NCBI RefSeq assembly: GCF_900116605.1
Contig: NZ_FPBC01000006.1
Location: forward strand, 124,001 to 188,000
Direction of reading: 5' to 3'
DNA length: 64,000 bases
Source: Pseudomonas marincola
GTDB taxonomy: Bacteria > Pseudomonadota > Gammaproteobacteria > Pseudomonadales > Pseudomonadaceae
The notes beneath the pieces were generated by a model. The model was given only the letters and a program-made list of their open reading frames with translations. It ran no database searches and was not told where the DNA came from. Shown piece by piece: positions 43,731 through 54,036 of this stretch (the stretch's first letter is position 1; each line of letters starts with the position of its first letter). Made by a program: the position numbers and the translations under genes.

Positions 43731-45053
43731 TTAAATATGCGGACGAATTGGCAGCGTGATCTGCACGCGCAAACCGCCGAGATCACTTTGCTCAAGCTCA
43801 ATGCTCCCGCCCCAGGCCTCGACAATATCGCGCACAATGCCCAGCCCAAGGCCGTGGCCGCTGACTTGTTCATCCAGCCGAATGCCGCGGCTAAGCACCT
43901 CACTGCGTTTCTCTTCAGCAATTCCGGGGCCGTCATCATCGACCCAAATGCAATAGCCCTGCGCCGTAGTCTCAATGCGCAGTTCAACCTGACTGTTGGC
44001 CCACTTGCAGGCGTTGTCGAGCAAGTTACCCAGCAGCTCCAGCACGTCTTCGCGATCACGCGCCAGCCGCAAACCCGGTTTGGCGTGCCACTGCAGATTG
44101 ATATCGCGCCGGTGAATCATCGCCAGTGTCGAAACCAGGCTTGGCAATTCGCGATCACAGTCGAAATAAGCACCCGGCAATACATCACCAGCTAACCGCG
44201 CACGACCCAACTCCCGGCCCATGCGCTGCTCTATCTGCTCGAGCTGATCTTCAAGGTTCTTGCGAATCTCGGGTAACTGCACCAGCTCCTCACGCGAAGC
44301 CAGACTGAACAGCACCGCCAGCGGGGTTTTCATGGCGTGGCCGAGATTGCCCAGCGCGTTGCGCGAACGTTTGAGGGTTTCTTCGGTATGGGCTAACAGG
44401 TGATTGATCTGGCCTACCAGCGGCAGCAGTTCTTCCGGCACCTCGTTATCCAACTCGGCGCGTTGCCCTTGCTGCAATTGGGCGATCTGCTTGCGGGTCT
44501 GTTCAAGTGGCCGCAACGCGCGGTGCACCAGCCAGCGCTGCAGCAACAACAGCACGAACAGCGCGGCAATGCCCATCGCCAAACCGATCTGCTGAACACG
44601 CCTGACGCTTTTCAGAACCGGCGTGTAGTCCTCGGCCACGTAAATAGAAAGGGGCTTGCCGAAGCGCTGATAATCGCCGCGATAGGTCAACAGTTTTTGC
44701 GCTTGCGGGCCGTCGCCCAATGCCTGCTGTAAACCGGGGGTACTGGAGGGCTTCAGTTCGCTGTCCCACAGTGAGCGAGAACGCCAAGTTTGCCCTGGCG
44801 CATCAATGCGAAAGTAATGGCCAGAGTATGGCCGCTGGTAGGAAGCGCTGAGTCGGGTTGAGTCGAGCAGTATTCCTTCCGGGCCGCGCACCAGCGCCAG
44901 CAAGAGGGTTTGCGCCTCATCTTCGAGGCCGGATTGCAGGTAGCTGCGCAGGCTTTTATCAAACAGCCACACACTGGTCTGGGCCAGCAGCAGGCCGACG
45001 ACCAGCAACATGGCGATCAGGCCGATACTTAACTGGCGTTGGATCGACTTCAA
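43731..45053 (-). CDS. bqsS: Sensor histidine kinase, BqsS/CarS-like
   Basis: Membrane kinase of 440 residues: TM1 about 8-30, periplasmic domain about 31-155, TM2 about 157-172, HAMP, phospho-accepting H239 ([12 protein letters not shown]), and ATPase boxes [17 protein letters not shown] and GHGLGLGIV. The TTG start at 45053 overlaps the regulator stop (TTGA), with AGGTGA upstream. In P. aeruginosa the kinase at this place answers Fe(II) or Ca2+. I recall an RExxE Fe(II) motif there; here the matching place reads LEDEA and no RExxE occurs in the periplasmic domain, so the signal may differ. Confidence 0.87.
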   Translation of the reverse strand: MKSIQRQLSIGLIAMLLVVGLLLAQTSVWLFDKSLRSYLQSGLEDEAQTLLLALVRGPEGILLDSTRLSASYQRPYSGHYFRIDAPGQTWRSRSLWDSELKPSSTPGLQQALGDGPQAQKLLTYRGDYQRFGKPLSIYVAEDYTPVLKSVRRVQQIGLAMGIAALFVLLLLQRWLVHRALRPLEQTRKQIAQLQQGQRAELDNEVPEELLPLVGQINHLLAHTEETLKRSRNALGNLGHAMKTPLAVLFSLASREELVQLPEIRKNLEDQLEQIEQRMGRELGRARLAGDVLPGAYFDCDRELPSLVSTLAMIHRRDINLQWHAKPGLRLARDREDVLELLGNLLDNACKWANSQVELRIETTAQGYCIWVDDDGPGIAEEKRSEVLSRGIRLDEQVSGHGLGLGIVRDIVEAWGGSIELEQSDLGGLRVQITLPIRPHI

Positions 45054-45718
45054 GCCATATCACCTGTGAACCGATAGCCTTGGCCACGTCGCGTCTCGAT
45101 GGCATCGCGGCCCAACTTACGGCGCAGGTGATTGACGTGAACCTCGATCACGTTGGAGTCCCGCTCACTCTCGCCGTCGTAGAGATGATCGGCAAGGTGG
45201 CTCTTCGACAGAATTCGCCCCGGATGCAGCATGAAATAGCGCAACAGGCGGAACTCGGCAGCGGTCAGATCGACTTCATCGTCGCCCCGGTGCACGCATT
45301 GGCGGCTCTCATCAAGGCGCAGGCCGGCGGCTTCGATGTGCGATTGATTGGCCAGCCCATGTGCACGGCGCAGCAATGACTGAATGCGTAATTGCAGCTC
45401 TTCCGGGTGGAAAGGTTTACTCATGTAGTCGTCGGCGCCAGCCTTGAGGCCTTCGATGCGCTCTGACCATGAGCCGCGCGCAGTCAGCACCAGCACCGGC
45501 ATGCTCAAACCTGCGGCACGCCACTCCTGCAATACCTCAAGCCCCGGTTTGCCGGGTAGGCCGAGGTCGAGAATAACCAGATCATAGGGTTCAACCGCGC
45601 CCTGGCTCGCGGCATCACGGCCATCCGCCAGCCAATCAACTGCATAGCCTTGCCGGCTCAGGCTGGCGACCAACTCGTCGGCCAACGGCACATGATCTTC
45701 AACCAATAGCAAACGCAT
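45050..45718 (-). CDS. bqsR: Response regulator, OmpR family, BqsR/CarR-like
   Basis: 222 residues with a receiver domain (phospho-acceptor D51 in [10 protein letters not shown]; acidic pocket E7-D8) and a C-terminal OmpR winged helix ([30 protein letters not shown]). It lies between the two PepSY genes and the kinase, all closely packed or overlapping on the minus strand, as in the bqs/car operon of P. aeruginosa. The operon probably regulates itself through a promoter upstream of 46344, but I could not define a binding site with confidence. Confidence 0.92.
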   Translation of the reverse strand: MRLLLVEDHVPLADELVASLSRQGYAVDWLADGRDAASQGAVEPYDLVILDLGLPGKPGLEVLQEWRAAGLSMPVLVLTARGSWSERIEGLKAGADDYMSKPFHPEELQLRIQSLLRRAHGLANQSHIEAAGLRLDESRQCVHRGDDEVDLTAAEFRLLRYFMLHPGRILSKSHLADHLYDGESERDSNVIEVHVNHLRRKLGRDAIETRRGQGYRFTGDMA

Positions 45719-46024
45719 TCAGTCGTCTTCCTCATCCTTCAGGATTTGCCCGTTATGGGCATCCAGATCCAGTTCGCGCACTACACCTTCCTGCGTCAAC
45801 AACTCGACTTCGTAGACCAGTACACCATGCTCGTCCTCAAGCTCTGCACCCAATAGCGTCGCCATCGGATAACGCTGCAATGCGGGTTGCATCAACTGTT
45901 CAAGCGGCATTATGACACCTTCACGGCGCAGCCTGAGGGCTTCGTCCTGATCCAGGTCTTTGGCGTGTGCGCTCATGGCCAACGTCAACACGACTAATGC
46001 ACTGCACAAGACAACGGACTTCAT
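45719..46024 (-). CDS. PepSY domain protein (BqsP/Q-like)
   Basis: Small exported protein of 101 residues: signal peptide to about residue 21 (ending MSAHA) and one PepSY-type domain (LRREGVIMPLEQLMQPALQRYPMATLLGAELEDEHGVLVYEVELLTQEGVVRELDLDAHNGQIL), with an acidic tail. PepSY proteins may act as periplasmic modulators or metal binders. It overlaps the upstream PepSY gene by ATGA and abuts the regulator gene with no gap. Confidence 0.88.
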   Translation of the reverse strand: MKSVVLCSALVVLTLAMSAHAKDLDQDEALRLRREGVIMPLEQLMQPALQRYPMATLLGAELEDEHGVLVYEVELLTQEGVVRELDLDAHNGQILKDEEDD

Positions 46025-46332
46025 GAGGCGTCCGGCACTTGGTCAATCAATTGTGCATCCGTGGCGTCCAGCGTCAGAGCCCAGCCAACACCCTTTTCAT
46101 CCTTAACTTCAACCTTGTAGCGATATTTGCCATAGGCTTCCTCGACGCTGCCCCGGCCAATTCGCGCACCCGGCAACTGGTCTTGCACCGCCTGATGCAA
46201 TTGCTCCAGCGGGCGAATGGTGCCGGTCTCGAGTAAATGCTGGGTCTCACCGGCACTCAGTACGCGTGCCTGAGCCATGCCGGCGACGGCCAGAACCAGC
46301 GCGACCACCATGACTGCAATAAGACTTTTCAT
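46021..46332 (-). CDS. PepSY domain protein, second copy
   Basis: About 103 residues from the ATG at 46332 (MKSLIAVMVVALV...), 107 from an in-frame ATG at 46344; the shorter form has a more normal signal peptide and a GGGT before it. The signal ends near AQA, and a PepSY domain follows (TIRPLEQLHQAVQDQLPGARIG...YRYKVEVKDEKGVGWALTLDATDAQLID). It resembles the downstream copy, so a tandem duplication is likely. First gene of the two-component operon. Confidence 0.85.
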   Translation of the reverse strand: MKSLIAVMVVALVLAVAGMAQARVLSAGETQHLLETGTIRPLEQLHQAVQDQLPGARIGRGSVEEAYGKYRYKVEVKDEKGVGWALTLDATDAQLIDQVPDAS

Positions 46333-46455
46333 ATTGATACCCATATATTCGTTTAGCTTCGAAACAACACTATGGGCATTGACTTAATTGAAGCTGAAAA
46401 TAGCCGGATCATCAGTAAGCTGGCTTGTAAGCGGCCATTCACCGGCTGAAGTCAC

Positions 46456-46483
46456 TTGGCCTGCTCGCTCTGCGCTCTATAAT
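46456..46483 (+). promoter_or_regulatory. Sigma-70 promoter of the patatin gene
   Basis: TTGGCC (46456-46461), 16-base spacer, TATAAT (46478-46483). A start near 46490 leaves a short leader with GGAGG seven bases before the ATG. Confidence 0.55.
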
Positions 46484-46506
46484 CGCCCATCGGCTGGAGG
46501 ACACGC

Positions 46507-47589
46507 ATGAGCGCCATTCATATCAAATCCCGGGCATTGACCCTCAAGGCAGGTCATCGCGCCTTGCACAAAATTCGCCAGCAAGGGCTGCAACCTGCCG
46601 ATGTCGGCATTATTCCGGGTGCGGCGGGCGGCCCCAAAGCACTAGGCATTCAAGGGCTGGATCTGGCCCTGTTCGGCGACTGGCTGCAACGTGCGCCCCG
46701 CCAACGCTCGCTGATCGGCGCCTCGATCGGTTCCTGGCGATTTGCCAGCGCCTGCCTGCCGGATTCCGCACAAGGCATTCGCAGGCTTGGCGAGCTATAC
46801 ACCTCGCAGCGTTTCGCCAAAGGCGTGACCATGGCGCAAGTGTCCGCCAGTTGCCGGCAGATGCTCGATGAGTTGTTCGACGGTCAGGATCAAGCGGTAC
46901 TCGACAACCCCAATTACCGACTGAATATCCTCGTAGTCAAAAGCCATGGCCTGCTCGCGCTGGATCAGCCGCGCTCACTCGGGTTGGGGCTGGGCGCGGT
47001 GATCGGCAACAACATGCTCGGCCGTGCACGACTGTCGCGCCATTTCGAGCGACTGATCATGCACGACGCCCGCTTGCCGCCGCCGCTGCTGCCACTGACC
47101 GATTTCCCGTCGCGCTACCTGCCACTGGATATCGACAACCTGCGCCATGCCTTGCTGGCCTCCGGCTCGATTCCTCTGGTGATGGAAGGCGTGCGCGACA
47201 TTCCGGGCGCTGGCGCCGGGACCTATCGTGATGGCGGCTTGCTCGACTATCACCTTGACCTGCCTTTTCAGGGCGAAGACATCGTGTTGTATCCGCACTT
47301 CACTGACCGGGTGATTCCCGGCTGGTTCGACAAGACCATGCCGTGGCGGCGTGCCGATGCGTCGCGCATGCAGGATGTATTGCTCCTTGCGCCGTCGCAG
47401 ACGTATCTGGCCAGCCTGCCGTTTACCAAGTTGCCGGACCGCAAAGACTTCAAACGGTTCTTGGGCGACGACATGGGACGTGAACGCTACTGGCGCAAAG
47501 CCATGAGCGAGAGCCAGCGGCTGGGCGATGAGTTCCTCGAATTGGTGGAAACAGGCAAGCTCGCGGAGCAGATAACACCCCTGAATTGA
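46507..47589 (+). CDS. Patatin-like phospholipase
   Basis: 360 residues with the patatin catalytic dyad: the nucleophile S73 in GASIG and the aspartate D242 in YRDGGLLD. The oxyanion segment is PGAAGGPKALGIQGL (about 37-51). No signal peptide, so probably cytoplasmic or translocated by another route. The family hydrolyses acyl esters of phospholipids; substrate unknown. Strong TATAAT promoter and ribosome site in front, no operon partner. Confidence 0.85.
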   Translation: MSAIHIKSRALTLKAGHRALHKIRQQGLQPADVGIIPGAAGGPKALGIQGLDLALFGDWLQRAPRQRSLIGASIGSWRFASACLPDSAQGIRRLGELYTSQRFAKGVTMAQVSASCRQMLDELFDGQDQAVLDNPNYRLNILVVKSHGLLALDQPRSLGLGLGAVIGNNMLGRARLSRHFERLIMHDARLPPPLLPLTDFPSRYLPLDIDNLRHALLASGSIPLVMEGVRDIPGAGAGTYRDGGLLDYHLDLPFQGEDIVLYPHFTDRVIPGWFDKTMPWRRADASRMQDVLLLAPSQTYLASLPFTKLPDRKDFKRFLGDDMGRERYWRKAMSESQRLGDEFLELVETGKLAEQITPLN

Positions 47590-47820
47590 ACGGTCCAGCC
47601 AGTGAAACCCATGGTGTGATTAGCTAGAAACTCCCTTAAAACACCTGTTTTATTGCGCTGGATCAATTCATTTCACTTTTTTATTGAATTCTCAGGATTT
47701 TTCCGAACCCGTATGTGACTTCTTGGTCAACTCAAGTCATCAACACCTATAACTGGTCAATGTGGCGCGCTGCACCGCTTGACCGTTAGGAATACTGGGA
47801 TTTACTCGGAGAACCGACCC

Positions 47821-48090
47821 ATGAATGCTCCACTGCGTTTCAACGAAGCTCTGCTGATTGCCGACCGCGCTTTTCAACCTTTTCAATGCGTGGCCTGGTC
47901 ACCACAAAATGGCACTGACGCGATCTCGCTCACTGTTATCGACCGCACCAGCACCCGTGCACTCAACCGCACCCAGCTGTCGAGCCTGACTTACAGTGAC
48001 CCGGCCCAATTGGCTCAGGCACTGATCGCCTCACGCGAAGAACTCAGCCGTCAGGGTTATACGCTAGCCCCGTGGAGTATGCCGGAGTAA
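47821..48090 (+). CDS. Small conserved protein, possibly DUF1652-like
   Basis: 89 residues from the ATG at 47821 with GGAG nine bases upstream. No signal peptide or membrane segment. The pattern ALLIADRAFQPFQCVAW ... TVIDRTSTRALNRTQLSSL ... ALIASREELSRQGY resembles the small Pseudomonas DUF1652 proteins by eye, but I cannot confirm it. A 10-bp hairpin follows. The 230 bases upstream (47590-47820) hold nothing else I can name. Confidence 0.7.
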   Translation: MNAPLRFNEALLIADRAFQPFQCVAWSPQNGTDAISLTVIDRTSTRALNRTQLSSLTYSDPAQLAQALIASREELSRQGYTLAPWSMPE

Positions 48091-48120
48091 TACCGCGCTG
48101 TAAGTGGCTATAAGCCAACA

Positions 48121-48150
48121 AGGGCGCGTGCCTGAACGCACACGCGCCCT
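48121..48150 (+). terminator. Hairpin after the small conserved gene
   Basis: AGGGCGCGTG and CACGCGCCCT pair perfectly around a 10-base loop. There is no T-run, so intrinsic termination is uncertain. Confidence 0.45.
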
Positions 48151-48264
48151 GCTCCACCTTCCCTCGTTCATTCGCTGTACTTGGCAATATCTGTGGGTTT
48201 ATTGACCTTGTTGCCAGCCTCTCTCTGAGCGCAAACTGTTGCCAACACTCATTCGGGGTTGCCA

Positions 48265-49281
48265 ATGAACTCGCTCAAAACAATCGCCTGCCTGATCTAT
48301 CCGGACGTCATGAGCCTCGACGTTACCGGGCCGCTGCAAGTCTTTGCCTCCGCCAACGTAGAGCGCCAGCGTCAGGGTTTGCCGGCGTATTACCGCATCA
48401 CCGTATTGGCGCAAACCCCTGGCCCGGTAGCCACCTCGGCCGGCTTTGCTATCGTCGCCGATCAAGCGTTGGCAGACACACCGCCAAATTCAGTGGACAC
48501 ACTGCTGATACCAGGTGGAATTGGCGAGACAGCGCAATGTGCCAACCTGCAGTTGCTCAATTGGCTTGCGGACGGCGAGCCGCACATCCGCAGGCTTGGC
48601 TCTGTCTGCTCGGGCGCATTGATCCTGGCCGCAGCCGGATTACTCGATGGCTGCAAAGCAACCACGCACTGGGCCGATATCGACACCTTGCGCAGCCGCT
48701 ATCCGCAAGTCGAAGTTAGCGCGGACCAACTGCATACCTACGACCCGCAAGACCTCAACGGCTCAGCGCACCTGTTTACATCGGCGGGCGTTACCGCCGG
48801 GATTGATCTTGCACTGGCTTTGATCGAAGCCGATCTGGGCCGGCAAATGGCATTGGCTGTGGCAAGACGGCTGGTGATGTTCTTGCGCAGGCCCGGTGGC
48901 CAGAGCCAGTTCAGCGCCCTGTTAACGCCCGAGCCCAGCCGGGTGCCACGCCTTGCTGCCTTGCTTGAATGGATACCGCACAACCTCAACGCCGACCTTT
49001 CACTCGAGACACTTGCCGAGCAGGCGCACATGAGCCCGCGCACGCTGTCGCGCCTGTTTGTCCAGGAGTTTGGCGTCGGCCCTGGTCGTTATGTTGAGCA
49101 AGTGCGGGTCGAGTCTGCGCGCAATCTGCTTGGCGCCGGCCATGTATCAATCAGCACCGTCGCGCGGCTCGCAGGATTCGGCCACCCGGAAAACCTGCGC
49201 CGCAGCTTTCACAAGCACCTGGCAGTGAGCCCGCAAGAGTACGCCGAGCGCTTTGGTGCGCGCCAACTGGCCAGCCATTAA
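48265..49281 (+). CDS. GlxA family transcriptional regulator (GATase1-like plus AraC)
   Basis: 338 residues: a DJ-1/PfpI-type amidotransferase-like sensor (about 1-200; GSVCSGALILAAAGLLDGCKATTHW holds the nucleophile-elbow Cys, usually for ligand binding here) and a C-terminal AraC helix-turn-helix pair (LSLETLAEQAHMSPRTLSRLFVQEFG and ISTVARLAGFGHPENLRRSFHKHLAVSPQEY). Such regulators often answer quaternary amines or amino acids. The ATG at 48265 has GGGG upstream. The DUF1272 and MFS genes that follow are plausible targets. Confidence 0.9.
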   Translation: MNSLKTIACLIYPDVMSLDVTGPLQVFASANVERQRQGLPAYYRITVLAQTPGPVATSAGFAIVADQALADTPPNSVDTLLIPGGIGETAQCANLQLLNWLADGEPHIRRLGSVCSGALILAAAGLLDGCKATTHWADIDTLRSRYPQVEVSADQLHTYDPQDLNGSAHLFTSAGVTAGIDLALALIEADLGRQMALAVARRLVMFLRRPGGQSQFSALLTPEPSRVPRLAALLEWIPHNLNADLSLETLAEQAHMSPRTLSRLFVQEFGVGPGRYVEQVRVESARNLLGAGHVSISTVARLAGFGHPENLRRSFHKHLAVSPQEYAERFGARQLASH

Positions 49282-49314
49282 TCAGCAACTTAACCGACCG
49301 TACCCGGAGCCAAT

Positions 49315-49545
49315 ATGCTCGAACTGCGCCCTAACTGTGAATGCTGCGATTGCGACCTGCCATTCGATGCCGACAACGCGCTGATCTGCTCGTTTGAGTG
49401 CACGTTCTGCGCGCATTGTGCGCAGACCACGCTCAACGGCAAATGCCCAAACTGCGCCGGTGAACTGGTGCGTCGCCCGCGCCGCCCAAGCGAGAAAACC
49501 CAGCGCTTTCCGGCCTCGACCACACGCGTCCACGCTACCAAATGA
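49315..49545 (+). CDS. DUF1272 zinc-ribbon-like small protein
   Basis: 76 residues with paired cysteines: CECCDC, SFECTFCAHC and CPNCAGELVRRPRRP, typical of DUF1272 and probably metal binding. GGAG lies before the ATG. It is often found near transporters or AraC regulators; function unknown. It sits 33 bases after the GlxA-type regulator and 61 bases before the MFS gene in the same direction. Confidence 0.85.
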   Translation: MLELRPNCECCDCDLPFDADNALICSFECTFCAHCAQTTLNGKCPNCAGELVRRPRRPSEKTQRFPASTTRVHATK

Positions 49546-49606
49546 CGTGCCGATTACCGGTGCAAAACAGCCCGCATCAATACGATTAAATCTAAGGTTG
49601 AGACCC

Positions 49607-50785
49607 ATGTTACTCCTTGAAAACCGCACTGTGCTGCGCCTGTTTATTTGCCAGGCCCTGTATTGGAGTTGCGCGATGGTCGGGATTACCCTGACTGCGC
49701 TGATCGGCCTGCAGCTGGCACCGCTGAATATCCTCGCGACCCTGCCGCTGGCGTTATTGGTGCTCGGAAACTTACTGGCTGTACAGCCGTTATCGGTGTT
49801 CATGCAACGCAGGGGCCGGCGCGCAGGCTTCATGCTGGGCGCCGCCTGCGGTGTAGTTGGCGGCTTGATCAGCGCACTGGGTGTATGGCTGGGGGATTTC
49901 AGCTTGCTGTGCTTAGGCGCATTGCCAACTGGTGCGTATCAGGCGTCTTCAATGTTTTATCGGTTTGCCGCGCTGGAAGCTGTGAGTGAGTCAGAAAAAG
50001 GCCGTGCCACAGCTTACGTCATTGCCGGTGGCGTGGTCGCCGCCCTGATTGCACCGAGCCTGATGCAGTTGTCTAAAACCCTCATCAGCGCACCCTTTGT
50101 CGGCGCCTACCTGCTGGTTGCAGTGCTGGCGGCAGGCGCAGGGCTGATTCTCTCGCAGCTGGCGGGCGGTGGCCTCATTGCCCCCGCGCCAGGCGGCTTT
50201 GGCGCCATGCGCGAGCTGCTCACGCGGCCCATAGTTCGGGCGGCGATAACCACGACCGCAGTCGCCCACGGCTTAATGATTTTGGTCATGAACGCAACGC
50301 CACTGGCCATGCAGATGTGTGGATTTGCAATCGAGCAAAGCACACAGGTAATTCAGTGGCATTTGCTTGGCATGTTCCTGCCCGCTTTTTTTGCCGGCCC
50401 TTTGGTCGACAAACTTGGCAGCCTGACGGTGGCGGTGCTCGGCGCGCTGATTCTGTTAGCCAGTGCCGGCATCGGTTTCAGCGGGATTGGCCAAGCGTAC
50501 TTTATGATCAGCTCAGTACTGCTGGGCGTCGGCTGGAACCTGATGCTGGTCGCGGGCACTACATTGCTCGCACAAGGCTACGCAGCCCATGAACGTGGCC
50601 ATGCCCAAGGCTTGATGGAGCTGAGCAATGGCAGTGTCGCCGCCCTCGCCTCATTCGCCTCGGGCGCACTGATAAACAGCCTTGGCTGGGGGGCGGTGAA
50701 TATCGGGATGCTGCCGCTGATTATCCTTGCACTGATGATGCTCTGGCCGGTTCGCGGCGGCAAAGCGCAGCTGTCGGGCTCATAA
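49607..50785 (+). CDS. Major facilitator superfamily transporter
   Basis: 392 residues with about 12 membrane segments. The loop VFMQRRGRRAGFMLGA after TM2 corresponds to the MFS motif A region. The ATG at 49607 gives a hydrophobic protein from residue 8; the open frame extends upstream into the DUF1272 gene but is overlapping shadow sequence. Similarity by eye is to YbjJ/YfkF-like drug or metabolite exporters; substrate unknown. It likely forms a unit with the two genes before it. Confidence 0.85.
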   Translation: MLLLENRTVLRLFICQALYWSCAMVGITLTALIGLQLAPLNILATLPLALLVLGNLLAVQPLSVFMQRRGRRAGFMLGAACGVVGGLISALGVWLGDFSLLCLGALPTGAYQASSMFYRFAALEAVSESEKGRATAYVIAGGVVAALIAPSLMQLSKTLISAPFVGAYLLVAVLAAGAGLILSQLAGGGLIAPAPGGFGAMRELLTRPIVRAAITTTAVAHGLMILVMNATPLAMQMCGFAIEQSTQVIQWHLLGMFLPAFFAGPLVDKLGSLTVAVLGALILLASAGIGFSGIGQAYFMISSVLLGVGWNLMLVAGTTLLAQGYAAHERGHAQGLMELSNGSVAALASFASGALINSLGWGAVNIGMLPLIILALMMLWPVRGGKAQLSGS

Positions 50786-50794
50786 ACCCAACCA

Positions 50795-51256
50795 TCACCT
50801 GAGGTCACGGGCCATCAAGCAATGGCTCGAACCCCAGGCCTGAAAACTTTCCAGCGCCGTCCATCCGCGCGCAGCGTAGTAGTCTCGGCGGTCGTGGGTG
50901 TGCAGATACAAGCGCTCAACGCCTTGCGCTTGCGCTGTTGCACAAATCCTTGCCACCAACTCTGCCGCCAGGCCACGCCCGCGCGCATGGGGCGCCACAT
51001 AAACACACGCCAACCACGGCCCGAGATCTGCACGCTGCTGCAAATCATTCGTCGCCAATGCAGCGCTGCCCAGCAACTGCCCGTGCTCATGGGCAATCAG
51101 GGTCAGCCAGTCGCCATTGATCTGGCCATCGGCAAACTCGGCCTGCCACTCGTTCAGGCTCTGCCCGGCATATTCATAGCTGAATTGCTCATACAACCAC
51201 TGCGCCAGTCGATCGCTGTGCTGCATATGACTGACAAGCCAGTCCATCTCAATCAT
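50795..51256 (-). CDS. GNAT family N-acetyltransferase
   Basis: 153 residues with a single acetyltransferase fold; the acetyl-CoA loop is VYVAPHARGRGLAAELVARI and the C-terminal part is LYLHTHDRRDYYAARGWTALE. It is convergent with the MFS gene (9-base gap) and divergent from the diguanylate cyclase. Substrate unknown. An ATG three codons in is an alternative start. Confidence 0.87.
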   Translation of the reverse strand: MIEMDWLVSHMQHSDRLAQWLYEQFSYEYAGQSLNEWQAEFADGQINGDWLTLIAHEHGQLLGSAALATNDLQQRADLGPWLACVYVAPHARGRGLAAELVARICATAQAQGVERLYLHTHDRRDYYAARGWTALESFQAWGSSHCLMARDLR

Positions 51257-51444
51257 CGGTACGCCTTACACATGTCGGTTCCTGCTTTAAAAGCCCTGCC
51301 TGAGTGATCGTTGTATAGGCCGTGCAGGAACTTGATATTATTGATTGCGGGCTATGACAGCACAGGGCCACTATAGTTAGACTATAGGCTTACCACCCCG
51401 CGTAAAGTCCGCCGGCTAATTCTGTTCGGTGAAGTAGAGTGTAA

Positions 51445-53211
51445 ATGCAGTCACTGAGTGATTTTGCGGTGCTCGATAGCGCCAACGATGACCCGCTAAG
51501 CAGTATGGTCCGTCTTCTTCGCCAACAGCTCGGGCTTAAGTCCGCACTGATATCGGTGGGCAAAGGCGCCCAACTGATATCCCGCGCGCTCGACGGAGCC
51601 CCTGTCAGCACTGCTTTGCTGCTCAATAGCCTGACCTCCTCCCTGAACACCACCGACAGCATTTTAACCGTTACAGATGCGCAGTCTGATGCCCGTATAA
51701 ACCGTGCAGCGCTCGCCGAGTCACCTTCGCTGAGATTCATTGCGGCCTGCCCGCTGCGTGCGGTTGAAGGTGAGTTACTCGGGGTCCTGTGTTTGCTGCA
51801 CGACGAGCCTTGTGTTCTGGATGCGGCGCAACATGCCAGCCTGCTGGTCGTCGCCCGCTTTGCGGCGCAGTTTCTTGAGCAAGAAGCGCAAACCGCCCGC
51901 CAAGCGCAGGAACTTGAGGCGCTGCGCGACAGTGAGCGGCGCATGGCGCTGGCCATTTCCGGCAGCGGAACCGGTGTTTGGGACCGCAATGTGCTCAGCG
52001 GCGAGATTTACTATTCGAGCGGCTGGAAAGCATTGCTCGGCTATGCCGACCATGAAATCGGCAACCGCATCGAAGAAAGCTACACCCGCGTGCACCCGGA
52101 TGACCTGGCCTATGTTAAAGCGACCATAGCCGATCACCTGCAACATCGCACCGGTGAGTACGAAGTTGAGCACCGGATACGCTGCAAAGATGGCAGCTAC
52201 AAGTGGGTATGCAGCCGTGGCAAGGTGGTCGAACGTAATGCGGCAGGTGAATCACTGCGCATGGTCGGCACAACGACCGACATCACTTCGAAACGAGAGC
52301 TGAGTGACCAGTCGCGTAAAACTGCCAATCTGCTCACGGATCTCACCGATGAAATTCCGGGAATGGCATTCCAGTTTCAACGCAGCGCCGACGGCGACCT
52401 GCGGTTTACCTACGTCAGCGCGGGTAGCTACGAGCTGTTCGGTATAACCCCTGAACAACTGCTGAGCGATCCGCACGCCTTGCGCAGCACGATTCACCCA
52501 CAGGATCTGGCGGGATACCTGCACTCCTTCGACAGCACCACGCGAGATCTCACGCCTTGGCACTATGAATACCGCGTGCTGATTCCCGGCCGCGGGGTGG
52601 GCTGGCGCCAAGGCGATGCACGGCCCAAGCAAATGCCGGACGGCAGCGTGCTGTGGCACGGGTTCATTGCCGATATCAGCCCTCACAAGAGCATCGAGGC
52701 TGAACTGCAGGTCTTTGCCACCACCGACTCACTCACCCAGCTTTCAAACCGGCGTTGGTTTCTGGTGCAGCTGGAAGCCGAGCTCAACAACGTGCAACGC
52801 AAAGCCGAGCACGGCGCCGCCCTGCTGATGCTGGACCTGGATCACTTCAAAAAGATCAACGATCAGTGGGGCCATACCGTGGGCGATCAGGTGTTGCGCC
52901 ATTTCGCCAAACTGCTGCGCGCCCAACTGCGTATCTCGGACACAGCTGGCAGGCTTGGCGGGGAAGAGTTTGCTGTGGTGCTCAGCAATGCCGATACCCC
53001 AAAAGCCGCCAAGTTCGCCGAGCGCCTGCAAGAGGAGCTGAAAAGCGCACCTCTGATCCACGACGGGCAAGCGATTCACATAACCGTAAGTGTCGGTATC
53101 GCAGCGATCACACCGTCAGACGATAAAGTCGAAGTTTCGCTGTCGCGCAGCGATATCGCGCTGTATCGCGCCAAGCGCAATGGCCGTGACCGTATTGAGT
53201 GCTACGACTAA
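51445..53211 (+). CDS. Diguanylate cyclase with GAF and two PAS domains
   Basis: 588 residues, no membrane segment: GAF-like domain (about 1-150), coiled linker, PAS 1 (about 165-285, with the RVHPDDLAYVKATI and VEHRIRCKDGSYKWVCSRGKV signatures), PAS 2 (about 300-415), and GGDEF (420-588). The active site is G505-G-E-E-F509, and an inhibitory I-site R496-x-x-D499 lies five residues upstream, so product feedback is expected. It makes cyclic di-GMP in response to a soluble cue. A terminator follows. Confidence 0.93.
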   Translation: MQSLSDFAVLDSANDDPLSSMVRLLRQQLGLKSALISVGKGAQLISRALDGAPVSTALLLNSLTSSLNTTDSILTVTDAQSDARINRAALAESPSLRFIAACPLRAVEGELLGVLCLLHDEPCVLDAAQHASLLVVARFAAQFLEQEAQTARQAQELEALRDSERRMALAISGSGTGVWDRNVLSGEIYYSSGWKALLGYADHEIGNRIEESYTRVHPDDLAYVKATIADHLQHRTGEYEVEHRIRCKDGSYKWVCSRGKVVERNAAGESLRMVGTTTDITSKRELSDQSRKTANLLTDLTDEIPGMAFQFQRSADGDLRFTYVSAGSYELFGITPEQLLSDPHALRSTIHPQDLAGYLHSFDSTTRDLTPWHYEYRVLIPGRGVGWRQGDARPKQMPDGSVLWHGFIADISPHKSIEAELQVFATTDSLTQLSNRRWFLVQLEAELNNVQRKAEHGAALLMLDLDHFKKINDQWGHTVGDQVLRHFAKLLRAQLRISDTAGRLGGEEFAVVLSNADTPKAAKFAERLQEELKSAPLIHDGQAIHITVSVGIAAITPSDDKVEVSLSRSDIALYRAKRNGRDRIECYD

Positions 53212-53254
53212 CCCATAGCTGTTTGCGCAGCAGACCGCAGCTGCCCGCTTCAAC

Positions 53255-53284
53255 AAAAAAGGCGCCTCAAGGGGCGCCTTTTGC
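53255..53284. terminator. Bidirectional terminator between the diguanylate cyclase and nfuA
   Basis: AAAAGGCGCC and GGCGCCTTTT pair across a 6-base loop, giving T-runs on both strands for two convergent genes. Confidence 0.9.
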
Positions 53285-53307
53285 ACATCAACGAAGCCTG
53301 CTTACTG

Positions 53308-53901
<594 letters not shown>

Positions 53902-54036
53902 TCACAAACATGCATCCAGTGTACGCCAACCTGCCTTGCGGGATAAAGCCCGAGTAAAAAAGTCAGGTTAATTTCAGTGTAACAATCGCGGGGGCACGCT
54001 CTCTATCAACCGGATATCCAATTCGAGAAAACGTGT

